Below, in pieces: positions 48,598-57,729 of a stretch of 64,000 bases of DNA. Below the pieces are notes generated by a model. That model ran no database searches. It was not told where the DNA came from and saw nothing but the letters and a program-made list of their open reading frames with translations. Every line of letters begins with the position of its first letter. Positions within the stretch are counted from its first letter, which is position 1. The DNA is from Massilia oculi (GTDB lineage Bacteria; Pseudomonadota; Gammaproteobacteria; Burkholderiales; Burkholderiaceae_D), in the NCBI RefSeq assembly GCF_003143515.1, contig NZ_CP029343.1, positions 2,976,001 to 3,040,000 of the forward strand. The letters run 5' to 3'. The position numbers and the translations under genes are program-made.

Positions 48598-49026
48598 TCT
48601 GGCGCGGTATTGCCGTCCTGCTTGACCGGCGCGCAGTTCGAATTCTCCAGGACGATCTCCTTGTAGATGTCGAGCGGCGGCAGTCCCAGGGCTGGGCGCC
48701 GCGCTTCCACTTTCTCGCGGTCGTCCATCGAGTTGAAGTCAACATTGCAGGGCTGCTCGGACGGCGCCATCATCCGGAAAACCGCATTGCTCGAACAATG
48801 CTTTCAGCCAAGCCGTATTGGCACGGTCGACGATGCCCATTTGCTGCATCAGTGTCTTCTGGTCTGGATCGTTCATCCGGCTGAAGTCGAGTCGTGCACG
48901 CAGGGCCTGGTCGGCGCTGACCCGTGTGGCGAGTTCCTGCGGATAGTCGTCGCAGGCGGCATGGGCCGACGGGTGGGACAGGACGGCGGCAAGCGCGATT
49001 CCCAAGGTGGCCGAGAAACGGTGCAT
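48585..49026 (-). pseudogene. DUF6624-like exported protein with an internal deletion
   Basis: The first part has a signal peptide (ATLGIALAAVLSHPSAHA) and then RVSADQALRARLDFSRMNDP and IVDRANTAWLKALFEQCGFP, the DUF6624 opening. That frame stops at 48739. The neighbouring frame then carries DREKVEARRPALGLPPLDIY, the family's C-terminal end. About 60-70 residues between the two are missing relative to what the family usually has. It is likely inactive. A frameshift alone is a less good explanation because the middle motif is absent from all frames. Confidence 0.6.
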
Positions 49027-49109
49027 CGGTGGTCTGGACGAAGTGGAGGAATGGCCGAGTGTATGCCTGCACAGGCGCCCCGGTCCATTCCTCTTGCATG
49101 AATCGCGTT

Positions 49110-50249
49110 TCAGGGATCGAGCGGATCCCAGGGATCGACGCGCAGCGAGCGCGCCGACGGCGTGAATTCCACCTCGTACGGCGAGTGGCGCGTGCCGATG
49201 GCGCCCGGATCGTAGCCGAGTTCCGCCGGATTGCGGGCCGCGAACTCGGGGCTCGAGATGTAGCGGCTCTGGCTGGCGTTGGCGACGATCAGCGTCGGCT
49301 TGTCCAGCGGCGCACCCATCGCGTGCAGGCGCCGGGTGGCGTTGCGCAGATTGGTCGTCGTGTGGCGCGCATAGGGCTCGATCACGATGCGCTCGGCGGG
49401 AATCCCGAAGCGTTCGACCAGCGTCCTGCGCATCTCCACCGCCTCGACATAAGTCGATCCTTTCGGGTGCACGGCGGCGCCGCTGGTGATGATGAAGGCC
49501 ACGTCGCCCTGCGCGAAGCGGCGCGCGGCCAGTTGCAGGTGCAGCTTGCTGCGCGCGCTGATCGAGAGCGCCGGATTCTCGGGGCCGACGCCGGGAATGA
49601 TGATCGCAGAGTACCTGTAGCGCTGCCAGTCGGTCTTCTTCGCCAGCGCGAACGGCGCCCCGTTGTGGGCCTGGTCGAGCGGCTCGAACAGCACCGCGTC
49701 GCGCCGATCGTTGGCGTCGATCAGGGCGATGGCCAGCGCGATGCTGGGGTCCAGCCGCACCGCCGGGTCGCGCTTGCCGGCGTCGGCCAGCCAGATGGCG
49801 TCCGCGACCGAGGCCTTGAAGCCGGCGCCGTCGGTCTTCTCGATCGGACCGTCGATCATCGGATAGCGCGGTTGCGCGCCGAAGCCGTAGGTCTGCAGCA
49901 CGGCGTTCAGGCCGCGCAGTTCGCGCGCCACCTGGGCCCTGGCGCCGTCGTCGGCCATGCCCGGCGGCTTGCCGGCCGCCGGCACGGCCGCCGCCACCGC
50001 ATCCATGTCGGCATCGGTCCAGGTGGCCGCCAGCAGCAGGCATTTGGGCGCCAGCTCGCAGGCGTCGATGCGCTTCCTGCGTTGCTCCAGCACGGCTACC
50101 AGGGCGGCCGGCGCGCGCTCGGGCTGGATCGAGGTCACCAGCGGGAACATGCGCCCCGCCATCAGCGACCAGTGGCGGTCGACCGCCTGTGCGGCGTGCA
50201 GGGGAAGTGCGGCAGCCAGCGCTGCCGTGAGCATGAGATGTTTGATCAT
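49110..50249 (-). CDS. Exported YdcF/SanA-like DUF218 protein
   Basis: A 379-residue protein with a signal peptide (IKHLMLTAALAAALPLHAAQA). The DUF218 core is recognisable: YSAIIIPGVGPENP, GDVAFIITSGAAVHPKGSTY and IPAERIVIEPYARHTTTNLR. This fold occurs in ElyC/SanA/YdcF envelope proteins whose activities are poorly known. Unusually for the family, 200 residues of other sequence precede the core. ATG 50249 was chosen for the signal peptide. It follows the TonB receptor gene by four bases and is probably its operon partner. Confidence 0.88.
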   Translation of the reverse strand: MIKHLMLTAALAAALPLHAAQAVDRHWSLMAGRMFPLVTSIQPERAPAALVAVLEQRRKRIDACELAPKCLLLAATWTDADMDAVAAAVPAAGKPPGMADDGARAQVARELRGLNAVLQTYGFGAQPRYPMIDGPIEKTDGAGFKASVADAIWLADAGKRDPAVRLDPSIALAIALIDANDRRDAVLFEPLDQAHNGAPFALAKKTDWQRYRYSAIIIPGVGPENPALSISARSKLHLQLAARRFAQGDVAFIITSGAAVHPKGSTYVEAVEMRRTLVERFGIPAERIVIEPYARHTTTNLRNATRRLHAMGAPLDKPTLIVANASQSRYISSPEFAARNPAELGYDPGAIGTRHSPYEVEFTPSARSLRVDPWDPLDP

Positions 50250-50253
50250 CGTG

Positions 50254-52772
50254 TTACCAAGCCTTGCTGATGGAGAAGCGCGCACTTCGTCCGAACACCG
50301 GACGGCCATAGATCGCCACGCTATTGCCCTGGCCCGCCAGCGCGTCGGTGCGGGTATTGCCCTCGGTGAGACCTTTTTCGTTCGTCAGGTTGTCGCCGGT
50401 GAGCTGGAATTGCCAGTCGCCGCGCGTCACGGTCACGCCGGCGCCGATGGTGTGGAACGAAGGCAGCTCGGTCGCGTTGAAGAAGTCGACGTAGCGCTTG
50501 CCCATGTAGGCCACGCTGCCGTAGACGTCGACCGCATTGCCGCCAAGGTTGAAGCTGTAGCTCGGACGGATGTTGCCGAACACCTTCGGCTGGCGGATCA
50601 GCTGGTTGCCGATGATGCGCGACGGATCTGCGCCGGTGGCGCTGGCGAAGTCGCGGTACTCCGGTTCCTGCACCGTCAGCGAGGCGTTCACCACGAAGCG
50701 GTCGGTTACGTGCCAGGCGCCGTCGGCCTCGGCGCCCTGCACCACGGCCTTGCCGTAGAACGGCACGGTCTGGTCGTTGCGGCCGGTGACCGGGTTGAAG
50801 GCGACGAACGAGGCGTTGAGCGGGTCGAAGTTGGTGCGGAAGGCGGTCACATACAGGTAGGAGCGGCCGAGGGTGGCCTTGACACCGACCTCGTACTGGT
50901 CGGCCTTGGTGGTCAGCACCAGCGGGTCGACCGACGAGGCCACGTTCATCGTCGGCGGCACTTCCAGGTGCGACACGCGCGCGTAGCCGCCCAGGTTCGG
51001 GGTGAAATCGTAGTTGGCGCCCAGGGTCCAGTTGGTGGTGCGCGGCTTGTGGACGTGCGACTGGCGCGCGCCGGTGAAGCGGCGCGTGGTGTCGTCGGCC
51101 AGGGTCGCGCGGTCGCCCAGGTTGGCCTGCGCGGTGAGCAAGGCGTAGCCGTCGTAGCGGTAACGCTCGGTGCGCACGCCGGCGTCCAGGCGCAGCTGGT
51201 CGTTCACGGTCCAGGTGTCGTTCAGGTACAGCGCCCCCATGCGCGCCTCGACGTCGCCCTGGTTCAGGGTCGTGGTGTAGCGCAGCACGCCGTTGTCGGT
51301 GACCGAGCCGAGCACCGCGCCGGAGTCCGAATAGGCCACCAGGTCGAGGGTGCGCGGGCGGCCCTTCACTTCGATCAGCATGTCGTTGTAGACCGACTTG
51401 CTGGTGGTGCCGTAGGCGCTGGCGTAGAAGCCGGCCTTCACGTCGTGGCTGCCGATGCCGGTCGCGAAGGTGCGCGTCAGGTTGACGTCGGCCTGGTGCG
51501 AGTAGAAGGTGGCGCCCAGCGCCCGGTACTGGCCCTGCATCACCAGGCCGGAATCCTGCGCCGGATCGTAGGCTTGCGCGCCCTTGCTGCCGGCGACCGC
51601 ATAGCCCAGTCGGGCGACCGGGCCGAAGGCAGCCCTGGCCGAGTTCAGGAAACCGTTGGCGAAGGTGGTCGCGTCGGCCGGGTTGGAAGTCGAATAGAAG
51701 GCGTCGAACTCGAGCTTGCCGCGGGTGGCGCCGGCCTTGGCCGACAGCTGCCAGGCGCCGAGGTCGCCCTCGTACTGCAGGCCCAGGTTGCCGAATTCGA
51801 GGTGGCGGCCGTCGGCCAGGTCGCGCGTCTCGGTCTGCAGGACGCCGGCGCCGTCCAGGTATTTCTGCGGCACGCTGCGCAGGGCGGGCGAATTCATCGT
51901 CCCGTCGAAATAATCGATGTAGCGGTCGAGCGAGACGGCCGGATTGCGCGGATCCGAGACCGGGATCGGCAGGTAGAAGGCGTTGTGGTCGTTCAGGTAG
52001 TTGGCGCTCAGCTTCCAGGTGCCGCTGTCGGTCACGCGCTTGATGTTGGCGCGGATCTGGCCGCCGCGGTCGTTCGGGAAGCCGTTGTCGCGATGGCCGT
52101 CGTCCTCGCGAATGAATCCGCCGACGGCGTAATAGGTCTTGTCGTCGATCTTGCCCGACTGGTAGGCGTCGAGGCGCTTGAGGCCCGTGGTGCCGACCGT
52201 GACCCGGGCCTTGCCCATGGTCTTCTCGGAGCCGGTGACGGTAGTGTTGTTGACGATGGCGGCGGCCTGGCTGGCATAGATCGGCGCGGGGCCGCCGCGC
52301 ACGATTTCGACGTTCCTGGTCATCAGGTCGTAGCGGTTCATGCTGTCGCCGCGGAAGAAGAAGCCGTTGATCTCGGTCATCAGGGGCAGCCCGTCCTGCT
52401 GGAACAGGGCATAGCCGTCGTCGGTCGGGATGCCGCGCACGCGGGTCACGTTCTGCACTTCGCCGCCGGTCGCTTCCACCTGGATGCCGGGCATCTTGCC
52501 CAGCAGGTCGGCCATGTTCAGCGGCGCCAGCTTCTGGATGTCGCCCTGCGACAGGGAATTGACCGCATACGACACGTCGAAGCGGCGCTGCGGGCGCGCC
52601 GAACCGGTGACCACCACCACCTGGGCGCCGGTGGCGGCGTCGGCATCCGGGCTCGCGGCCGGCGCCGGGGGGCCACCACAGCGGAGGGTTCCTGGGCTGC
52701 GGCACAGGGGCCGAGTACGGTCAGGGCGCCGAGTGCACAGTGCAGCGCGAGCGTCATTCTTGTCTTGATCAT
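50254..52772 (-). pseudogene. TonB-dependent receptor with a frameshift in a homopolymer just after the signal peptide
   Basis: An 838-codon region. ATG 52772 begins a signal peptide (IKTRMTLALHCALGALTVLG then PCAAAQEPSAVV), but the plug and barrel lie in another frame: VVVVTGSARPQRRFDVSYAV, MADLLGKMPGIQVEATGG, IVRGGPAPIYASQAAAIVNN, and an OMP-type end FGRSARFSISKAW with terminal aromatic. The frames join at six C residues (complement 52667-52672); one more C would give VAPPAPAASPDADAATGAQV and restore the protein. So it is either off by phase variation or mutation, or the count is a sequencing error. The substrate is unknown; the ROK regulator suggests sugar. Confidence 0.85.
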
Positions 52773-52831
52773 GGAATCGTCCTGTAGGGATAAAGTCAAC
52801 AGGGCGAGCATAAGGACCGTTTTTGACCGGA

Positions 52832-52857
52832 TTATTTATTACTCGTAAAATAAATAA
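52832..52857. promoter_or_regulatory. Operator of the ROK regulator
   Basis: TTATTTATT and AATAAATAA are perfect 9-bp arms around ACTCGTAA. AT-rich arms with a central CG are the pattern of NagC/Mlc-type ROK operators. It lies 24 bp before the ROK start and 60 bp before the TonB receptor start, so it can control both. Confidence 0.8.
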
Positions 52858-52881
52858 AATTCACGCGACAAGGCTGGAACG

Positions 52882-54003
52882 ATGAAGGCGGCACGCCTGC
52901 ACCTGCTCTCGGAAGAAAAACGCCTGCTCTGGCATCTGCGCACGAAAGGAGCGATGCCACGCACGGAACTGGCCCTCTCTCTCCAGGTCAGCAACTCGGC
53001 ACTGACCAAGCTGTCGCATAACCTGATCAGCCTCGGCCTGATCGAAGAGCGGGAAGCGCTCGAGGCGCCCACGCGCGGCCGGCCGACCATCCCGCTCGGT
53101 ATTTCGCCGCAGGGTGGTTTCGCAGCCGGCGCGACGGTCCACAAGGGGGTGCTGGAGATCGCCCTGGTCGACTTCTCGGGCGAGATCATCGCGCTGGTCA
53201 GCGAGCAGATCGGCACGCCAAGCCCCGTCGAATTCGCCGCCATCGTGCAAGGGCATCTCGACGTACTCGGCGTACGGCACCGTTTGCTGGGCCAGCGCTT
53301 CTTCGGCATCGGCGTGGGCTTGCCCGGTTCGCCGCGCTCGCGCACGGGCGATTCGTGGCATACGGTGAAAGAGCTGCCCGGCTGGAACGACGTGCCGCTG
53401 GGGCAGATGCTGGGCGAGGCGCTCGGCACGGCGGTCTTGCTGGAGAATGACGCCAACGCGGCGGCCATGGCCGAGTACTACCTGAGCAGCGCCGGGCGCA
53501 AGGCATCCACCGTCGTCGTGATCCTGCTTGGCTACGGCATCGGCGCAGGCGTGATCGAGGATGGACGGCTGGTCAAGGGCGGATTCGGCGCGGCCGGCGA
53601 AATCGGGATGCTCTATCCCGGCCACCTGCCGCGTCCGAGCACGCTGGACTTGCTGGCGGTGCTGCGCGAAGCCGGCTGCGGCATCGAGTCGGTGGCCCGT
53701 TTCGACGAGCTCACTGCAGGTTTCGAGGAGGTCGTCGAGGGCTGGCTCGACCGCGCCGCCAGCCAGCTGGAAGTGCTGGTCAACAGTGCGATCGCCTGGT
53801 TCGATCCGGAAGACGTGGTGTTCTCGAGTCCCTTGCCGGCCTCGGTGGTGGAGCGCCTGGCCGAGCGCCTGAATGCGATGCCGCTGTGCTGGTCGCCCGA
53901 GCGGCCGGGGCAGATCCGTATCTCGGCGCTGGGCGGCAGCGCCATCGCGCTGGGCGCCGCACTGCTGCCGATCCATGCGGCGACCACGCTGGTAGCGGGC
54001 TAG
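52882..54003 (+). CDS. ROK-family transcriptional regulator (NagC/Mlc-like)
   Basis: A 373-residue ROK regulator. The N-terminal winged helix (about residues 8-70; MPRTELALSLQVSNSALTKL) is followed by a ROK kinase-like domain with GIGVGLPGSPRSRTGDSWHT, LLENDANAAAMAEYYLSS and GYGIGAGVIEDGRLVKGGFG. The CxCGxxGC zinc motif of many ROK proteins is not seen: the corresponding stretch reads HLPRPSTLDLLAV. It is divergent from the TonB receptor with a clear operator between them. Confidence 0.93.
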   Translation: MKAARLHLLSEEKRLLWHLRTKGAMPRTELALSLQVSNSALTKLSHNLISLGLIEEREALEAPTRGRPTIPLGISPQGGFAAGATVHKGVLEIALVDFSGEIIALVSEQIGTPSPVEFAAIVQGHLDVLGVRHRLLGQRFFGIGVGLPGSPRSRTGDSWHTVKELPGWNDVPLGQMLGEALGTAVLLENDANAAAMAEYYLSSAGRKASTVVVILLGYGIGAGVIEDGRLVKGGFGAAGEIGMLYPGHLPRPSTLDLLAVLREAGCGIESVARFDELTAGFEEVVEGWLDRAASQLEVLVNSAIAWFDPEDVVFSSPLPASVVERLAERLNAMPLCWSPERPGQIRISALGGSAIALGAALLPIHAATTLVAG

Positions 54004-54012
54004 GATTGCGCG

Positions 54013-54046
54013 CTGACATCAAACTGTCATCCGCGCCGGATATGCT
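54013..54046 (+). promoter_or_regulatory. Pho box and -10 of the MFS gene
   Basis: CTGACAT (54013-54019) and CTGTCAT (54024-54030) are separated by CAAA, a near-perfect single Pho box. TATGCT at 54041-54046 is a -10 hexamer starting 10 bp after the box. Transcription would then begin at about 54053, the A of the ATG. Confidence 0.8.
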
Positions 54047-54052
54047 CGCGGG

Positions 54053-55540
54053 ATGCCAGACTTTCGCGCATGCGCCGCCCAGCTGAATGACGACCGCCAT
54101 GTCGTTGGCTATGCATCGGGCAACTTCGGCAAGGCGATCTTTTTGGGCAGCATCGATGTCACGCTGCTGTTCCTGCTGACCGATGTCATCGGCATGCCCG
54201 CACGCGAGGTCAGCCTGCTCATGCTGATCGTTTTCCTGGGCGACCTGGCGTTCGACATCGGCGCCGGGATGCTCGCCGCGCATGCCGACCGGCGCGGCAT
54301 CGGCTATCCGCGCCTGATTGCCCTATGCGTCCTGCCCTGTGCGTGCGCCTTCGGGGCGCTGTACGCCCTGCCGCTCCTGCAGGTGAAGCACTTCGCTCTC
54401 ATCGCCATCCTGTTGCTGCTGCTGCGCGCCACCTACGCCCTGATCGACGTGCCGCACAACAGCCTGCTGGCGCGGGTGACGACCGACAGCCACGCGCGCG
54501 GGCGCGCTTCCGGCTACCGCACCCTGTTCAGCGCTACCGCCAGCATCGTCGTCGCCACCGTGATCGCGCCGTCGATGAACGTCGCGCAAGGCCAGGCGAC
54601 GCCGGTGCGCATGGCATGGCTGGGCGTCGGCGCCGGCGTGCTGTTTTGCGCGACCCTGCTGATGGCTGCATGGTCGTCGCGCACGGCCGACCAGGTGCGC
54701 GGCCCGGCTCCGCGACCAGCCGCCGCCTTCGGTTGGTGGCCCAAGCCCGACCGGCTGTTCGGCGCCATCGCCGTGGTGGCCATGGTGACCGGTTTCGCGA
54801 TACCGATGTTCGCCAAGACCTTGCTCTACCTGTGCACGTATGTGCTGGACGATGCCGGTTTCGCCGGCCGGGTGCTCCTGACGCTCGCCCTGAGCGGCAT
54901 CGCCGGCGCCACCTTGTGGATTGCGCTGGTGCGTCGCCATGACAAGACGACCTTGCTGGCCCTGAGCCATGGCGTGGCCGCCACCGGCATCGTCCTGTTC
55001 GCCTGTGCCGGCGAACAGCGCGCCCTGCTGCTCGCATGTGCGGCGCTGGCCGGCATCGGCCTGGCCGGGGTGGGCATGCTGCCCTGGGGGATCCTGGCCG
55101 ATATCGTCGACTTTTCGGAGTTCCGCTATCGCGAGCGGCGCGAGACCGTGGCGTTCGCGGCGATCCTGGTGCTGCTCAAGGCGGGCGGGGCGGCCGCGCT
55201 GGCCACCATCGGGTGGACGCTTGGGCAATTGGGTTACGTGCCGGGTGCCGTCCAGACGCCGGCTGTCATATTGGCACTCAAGGTGCTGGCGTTCGGCGCG
55301 CCGGTACTGGGTTCGTTCATCGCGATCCTGGTGCTGCTGCGGCTGGACATCGGCCACACGATGCACGCCCGGGTACGCCGGGTCAACGGCCTGCGCCGCC
55401 TGGCGCGTGCAGGCCAGGCGATGCAGGCGGCTCAGCACGGCCGGGCCAGCTGCTTTTCCATGAACACCGACGCGAGGTCTACCCCACAACGGTGCGGATA
55501 CAACTCTTTGCGCAGCGACACGAAGCCGGCGCGTTCGTAG
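54053..55540 (+). CDS. MFS/GPH-type transporter
   Basis: A 495-residue membrane protein with about 12 helices, of the glycoside-pentoside-hexuronide (MelB-like) type: YASGNFGKAIFLGSIDVTLL at the N-terminus, YALIDVPHNSLLARVTTDSH with the conserved loop after helix 4, and GMLPWGILADIVDFSEFRYR in the second half. A sugar or sugar-phosphate symporter is likely. No ribosome-binding site is seen and the predicted transcript is leaderless. The last ~36 codons overlap the convergent GNAT gene; they are not family-like. Confidence 0.9.
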   Translation: MPDFRACAAQLNDDRHVVGYASGNFGKAIFLGSIDVTLLFLLTDVIGMPAREVSLLMLIVFLGDLAFDIGAGMLAAHADRRGIGYPRLIALCVLPCACAFGALYALPLLQVKHFALIAILLLLLRATYALIDVPHNSLLARVTTDSHARGRASGYRTLFSATASIVVATVIAPSMNVAQGQATPVRMAWLGVGAGVLFCATLLMAAWSSRTADQVRGPAPRPAAAFGWWPKPDRLFGAIAVVAMVTGFAIPMFAKTLLYLCTYVLDDAGFAGRVLLTLALSGIAGATLWIALVRRHDKTTLLALSHGVAATGIVLFACAGEQRALLLACAALAGIGLAGVGMLPWGILADIVDFSEFRYRERRETVAFAAILVLLKAGGAAALATIGWTLGQLGYVPGAVQTPAVILALKVLAFGAPVLGSFIAILVLLRLDIGHTMHARVRRVNGLRRLARAGQAMQAAQHGRASCFSMNTDARSTPQRCGYNSLRSDTKPARS

Positions 55541-55911
55541 AACGGGACGGCGTTGAGCGAGGCCGACAGGAACAGGCGGGACAGGCCCCGCTGGCACGCC
55601 ATCGATTCCAGCTGCTGCAGCAATTGCAAGGCGATGCCGCGGCGCTGCTGGCGCGGCTCGACGAAGGCGGCATTGAGCTCGCCGGTATCCAGGTTCAGCA
55701 CGGCGTAGCCGACGATGTGCCCGTTTTCCTCCGCCACGACGGCGCCACCGGCCTGGACCAGCAGCGGCAGCGAGGCGGGCGCCGGGGCGGCGCACCAGAT
55801 GTCGATCACCGCGGCCGGGTAATGGCCGGCGCAACCGGCGCGGACCGCCCGGGTGCGCAATTCCCACAATGTCGACAGGTCGGCCAGGGTGGCCGGGCGG
55901 CGCGATGACAT
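55432..55911 (-). CDS. GNAT-family N-acetyltransferase
   Basis: A 159-residue GNAT protein. The acetyl-CoA motif is in NAAFVEPRQQRRGIALQLLQ (Q/RxxGxA/G pattern), followed by LESMACQRGLSRLFLSASL and NAVPFYERAGF, the usual fourth strand and helix. The acceptor is unknown. It is convergent with the MFS gene, overlapping it by 109 bp. Confidence 0.93.
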   Translation of the reverse strand: MSSRRPATLADLSTLWELRTRAVRAGCAGHYPAAVIDIWCAAPAPASLPLLVQAGGAVVAEENGHIVGYAVLNLDTGELNAAFVEPRQQRRGIALQLLQQLESMACQRGLSRLFLSASLNAVPFYERAGFVSLRKELYPHRCGVDLASVFMEKQLARPC

Positions 55912-56054
55912 GGTGTTTCCTTGAATAAAGGCGATAACTAAATACTACACCGGGCGGAATGGCCATTCCCGCAGAGCAGTCGTGCGCGCGTCGTTTCTCG
56001 TTCAGGGATAAGCTTGCCGCATGCATCATCGATTTCTTCACCCGGAGGAAAACA

Positions 56055-56399
56055 ATGAAACGCGCACTCCTGGCCACCGTATTGTCCATCGTGGTCGCCA
56101 CCGCTTCCGCCCATCACGGGTGGAGCGAATACGATGCCAAGCAACCTCAACAGCTGACCGGCACCATCGAAGAATCCGGTTACCAGCAGCCCCACGGCTT
56201 CGTGCGCCTGAAAACGGCCGACAAGACCTGGCTGGTGGTGCTGGCGCCGCCCGGCCGCATGGAGAACCGTGGCCTGGCCAAGGACATGCTGGAGGTAGGC
56301 AACAAGGTCACCGTCTACGGCTACCCCAACCGCAGCAAGTCCGCTGAGTTGCGCGCCGAGCGCATCACCGTCGGCGACAAGGTCACGGAGCTGCGCTGA
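56055..56399 (+). CDS. DUF6152-family exported protein
   Basis: A 114-residue protein with a signal peptide (KRALLATVLSIVVATASA) and a mature start HHGWSEYDAKQPQQLTGTI, the His-His-Gly opening of DUF6152, followed by a small beta-barrel (OB-like) domain with PHGFVRLKTADKTWLVVLAP. The function is unknown; relatives often stand next to small membrane proteins, as here. GGAGGAAAA precedes the ATG. Confidence 0.9.
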   Translation: MKRALLATVLSIVVATASAHHGWSEYDAKQPQQLTGTIEESGYQQPHGFVRLKTADKTWLVVLAPPGRMENRGLAKDMLEVGNKVTVYGYPNRSKSAELRAERITVGDKVTELR

Positions 56400-56875
56400 G
56401 CGTCATCAAGGATGCGGCCGCCTGGGCCGCCTCGACGCCACTGGCCCAGGCCCTGCGCGACGGCGCCTGGCTGTATCCGGTCGTCGAGATCGTCCACATC
56501 GTCGGCTTCACCGTGCTGGTGGGGGCGGCGGCGATGTTCGACCTGCGCCTGCTCGGCTTCGGCCGTACGCTTCCCGTGCAGGGGCTGGCGCGCCACCTGC
56601 TGCCATGGTCCTGGTTCGGCCTGCTGCTGATCGTGCCGAGCGGGCTGCTGATGTTCTCGACCCAGCCCGAGCTGCTGGACAATGACGTCTTCCTGCTCAA
56701 GCTGGCGCTGATCGTGGCGGCCGGCGTGAATGCCCTCGTCTTCCATGCCGGTCCCTGGCGCGGGGCCGCCGGCTGGCCGGCTGGCGCGCCGGCCTGGGCC
56801 AGGCTGCATGCGGCGCTGTCGCTGCTGCTCTGGATCGCCGTGATCGCCTGCGGGCGCCTGCTGGCCTATGTCTGA
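56396..56875 (+). CDS. DUF2214-like integral membrane protein starting at a rare CTG
   Basis: A ~159-residue membrane protein of about four helices: PVVEIVHIVGFTVLVGAAAM, LLPWSWFGLLLIVPSGLLMF, FLLKLALIVAAGVNALVF and a final LLLWIAVIACGRLLAYV. No ATG, GTG or TTG lies in frame before the first helix, but a CTG at 56396 follows GGAG (56387-56390) with five-base spacing and overlaps the stop of the upstream gene, exactly where an ATG would be expected. Function unknown; co-transcribed with the DUF6152 gene. Confidence 0.75.
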   Translation: MSVIKDAAAWAASTPLAQALRDGAWLYPVVEIVHIVGFTVLVGAAAMFDLRLLGFGRTLPVQGLARHLLPWSWFGLLLIVPSGLLMFSTQPELLDNDVFLLKLALIVAAGVNALVFHAGPWRGAAGWPAGAPAWARLHAALSLLLWIAVIACGRLLAYV

Positions 56876-56942
56876 CGCGCGTTCGACGGCGAACCGGCAG
56901 CCTTCGTGCTACAGTCTGTTGCCGCTTTTTCAGTCAACCACG

Positions 56943-57728
56943 ATGCTCAAACAGTTCTCTACCTTCGCCGTCGCCTGCACCATCGCCTGCATGAGCGCCG
57001 GCGCCGCCCAGGCCGCGCTGCCGGTGTATGGCTTTGTCGTCAAGAACACCTACCCCCACGATCCCGGGGCCTTCACGCAAGGCCTGTTCTACCGCGACGG
57101 CCATCTGTACGAAAGCACCGGCCAGTATGGCCGCTCGACGATCCGCAAGGTGGAGCTCAAGACCGGCAAGGTGGTGCAGAAGGCCGACTTGCCGAAGGAG
57201 GTGTTTGGCGAAGGTTCGACCGCGGTGGGCAACAGCCTGGTCGGCCTGACCTGGACCTCGCAGGTCGGCTATGTGTTCGACCTCAAGACTTTCAAGCTCA
57301 AGCAGAGCTTCGAGTACGAGGGCGAGGGTTGGGGCCTGGCCAGCGATGCGAAGCAGCTGTACATGAGCGACGGCAGTTCCTTCATCCGCATCCTCGATCC
57401 GAAGACGATGAAGGAGCTGAGCCGGGTGCAGGTGACGGCCGAGGGCCGCCCGGTCGACCGCCTGAACGAACTGGAAATGGTCGACGGCGAGCTGTATTCG
57501 AACATCTGGGGCAGCGAACTGATCGCCCGCATCGATCCCGACAGCGGCAAGGTGCTCGGGGTGATCGACCTGACCGGGCTGCTGCCGCCAGACCAGCGGG
57601 GCACGAAGGAAGTCGACGCCGTCCTCAACGGCATCGCCTGGGACAGCAAGGGCAAGCGCCTGTTCGTCACCGGCAAGCTGTGGCCCAAGCTGTTCGAGAT
57701 CGAGCTGGTGCCCAAACTTCGACGTTGA
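56943..57728 (+). CDS. Glutaminyl-peptide cyclotransferase (plant/bacterial type)
   Basis: A 261-residue exported protein (signal peptide ending in SAGAAQA). The five-bladed propeller of this type shows YPHDPGAFTQGLFYRDGHLYES, EGWGLASDAKQLYMSDGSSF, LNELEMVDGELYSNIWGSE and DAVLNGIAWDSKGKRLFVTG, with catalytic-site Glu residues in the second and third. It converts N-terminal Gln of exported peptides to pyroglutamate. It ends two bases before the convergent dehydrogenase gene. Confidence 0.93.
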   Translation: MLKQFSTFAVACTIACMSAGAAQAALPVYGFVVKNTYPHDPGAFTQGLFYRDGHLYESTGQYGRSTIRKVELKTGKVVQKADLPKEVFGEGSTAVGNSLVGLTWTSQVGYVFDLKTFKLKQSFEYEGEGWGLASDAKQLYMSDGSSFIRILDPKTMKELSRVQVTAEGRPVDRLNELEMVDGELYSNIWGSELIARIDPDSGKVLGVIDLTGLLPPDQRGTKEVDAVLNGIAWDSKGKRLFVTGKLWPKLFEIELVPKLRR

Positions 57729-57729
57729 T

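Noticed and set aside
49957..52848. 963-codon plus-strand open frame over the TonB receptor region
   Set aside because: The complementary strand encodes the recognisable receptor. The plus frame has no family character and is compositionally typical of antisense GC-rich DNA.
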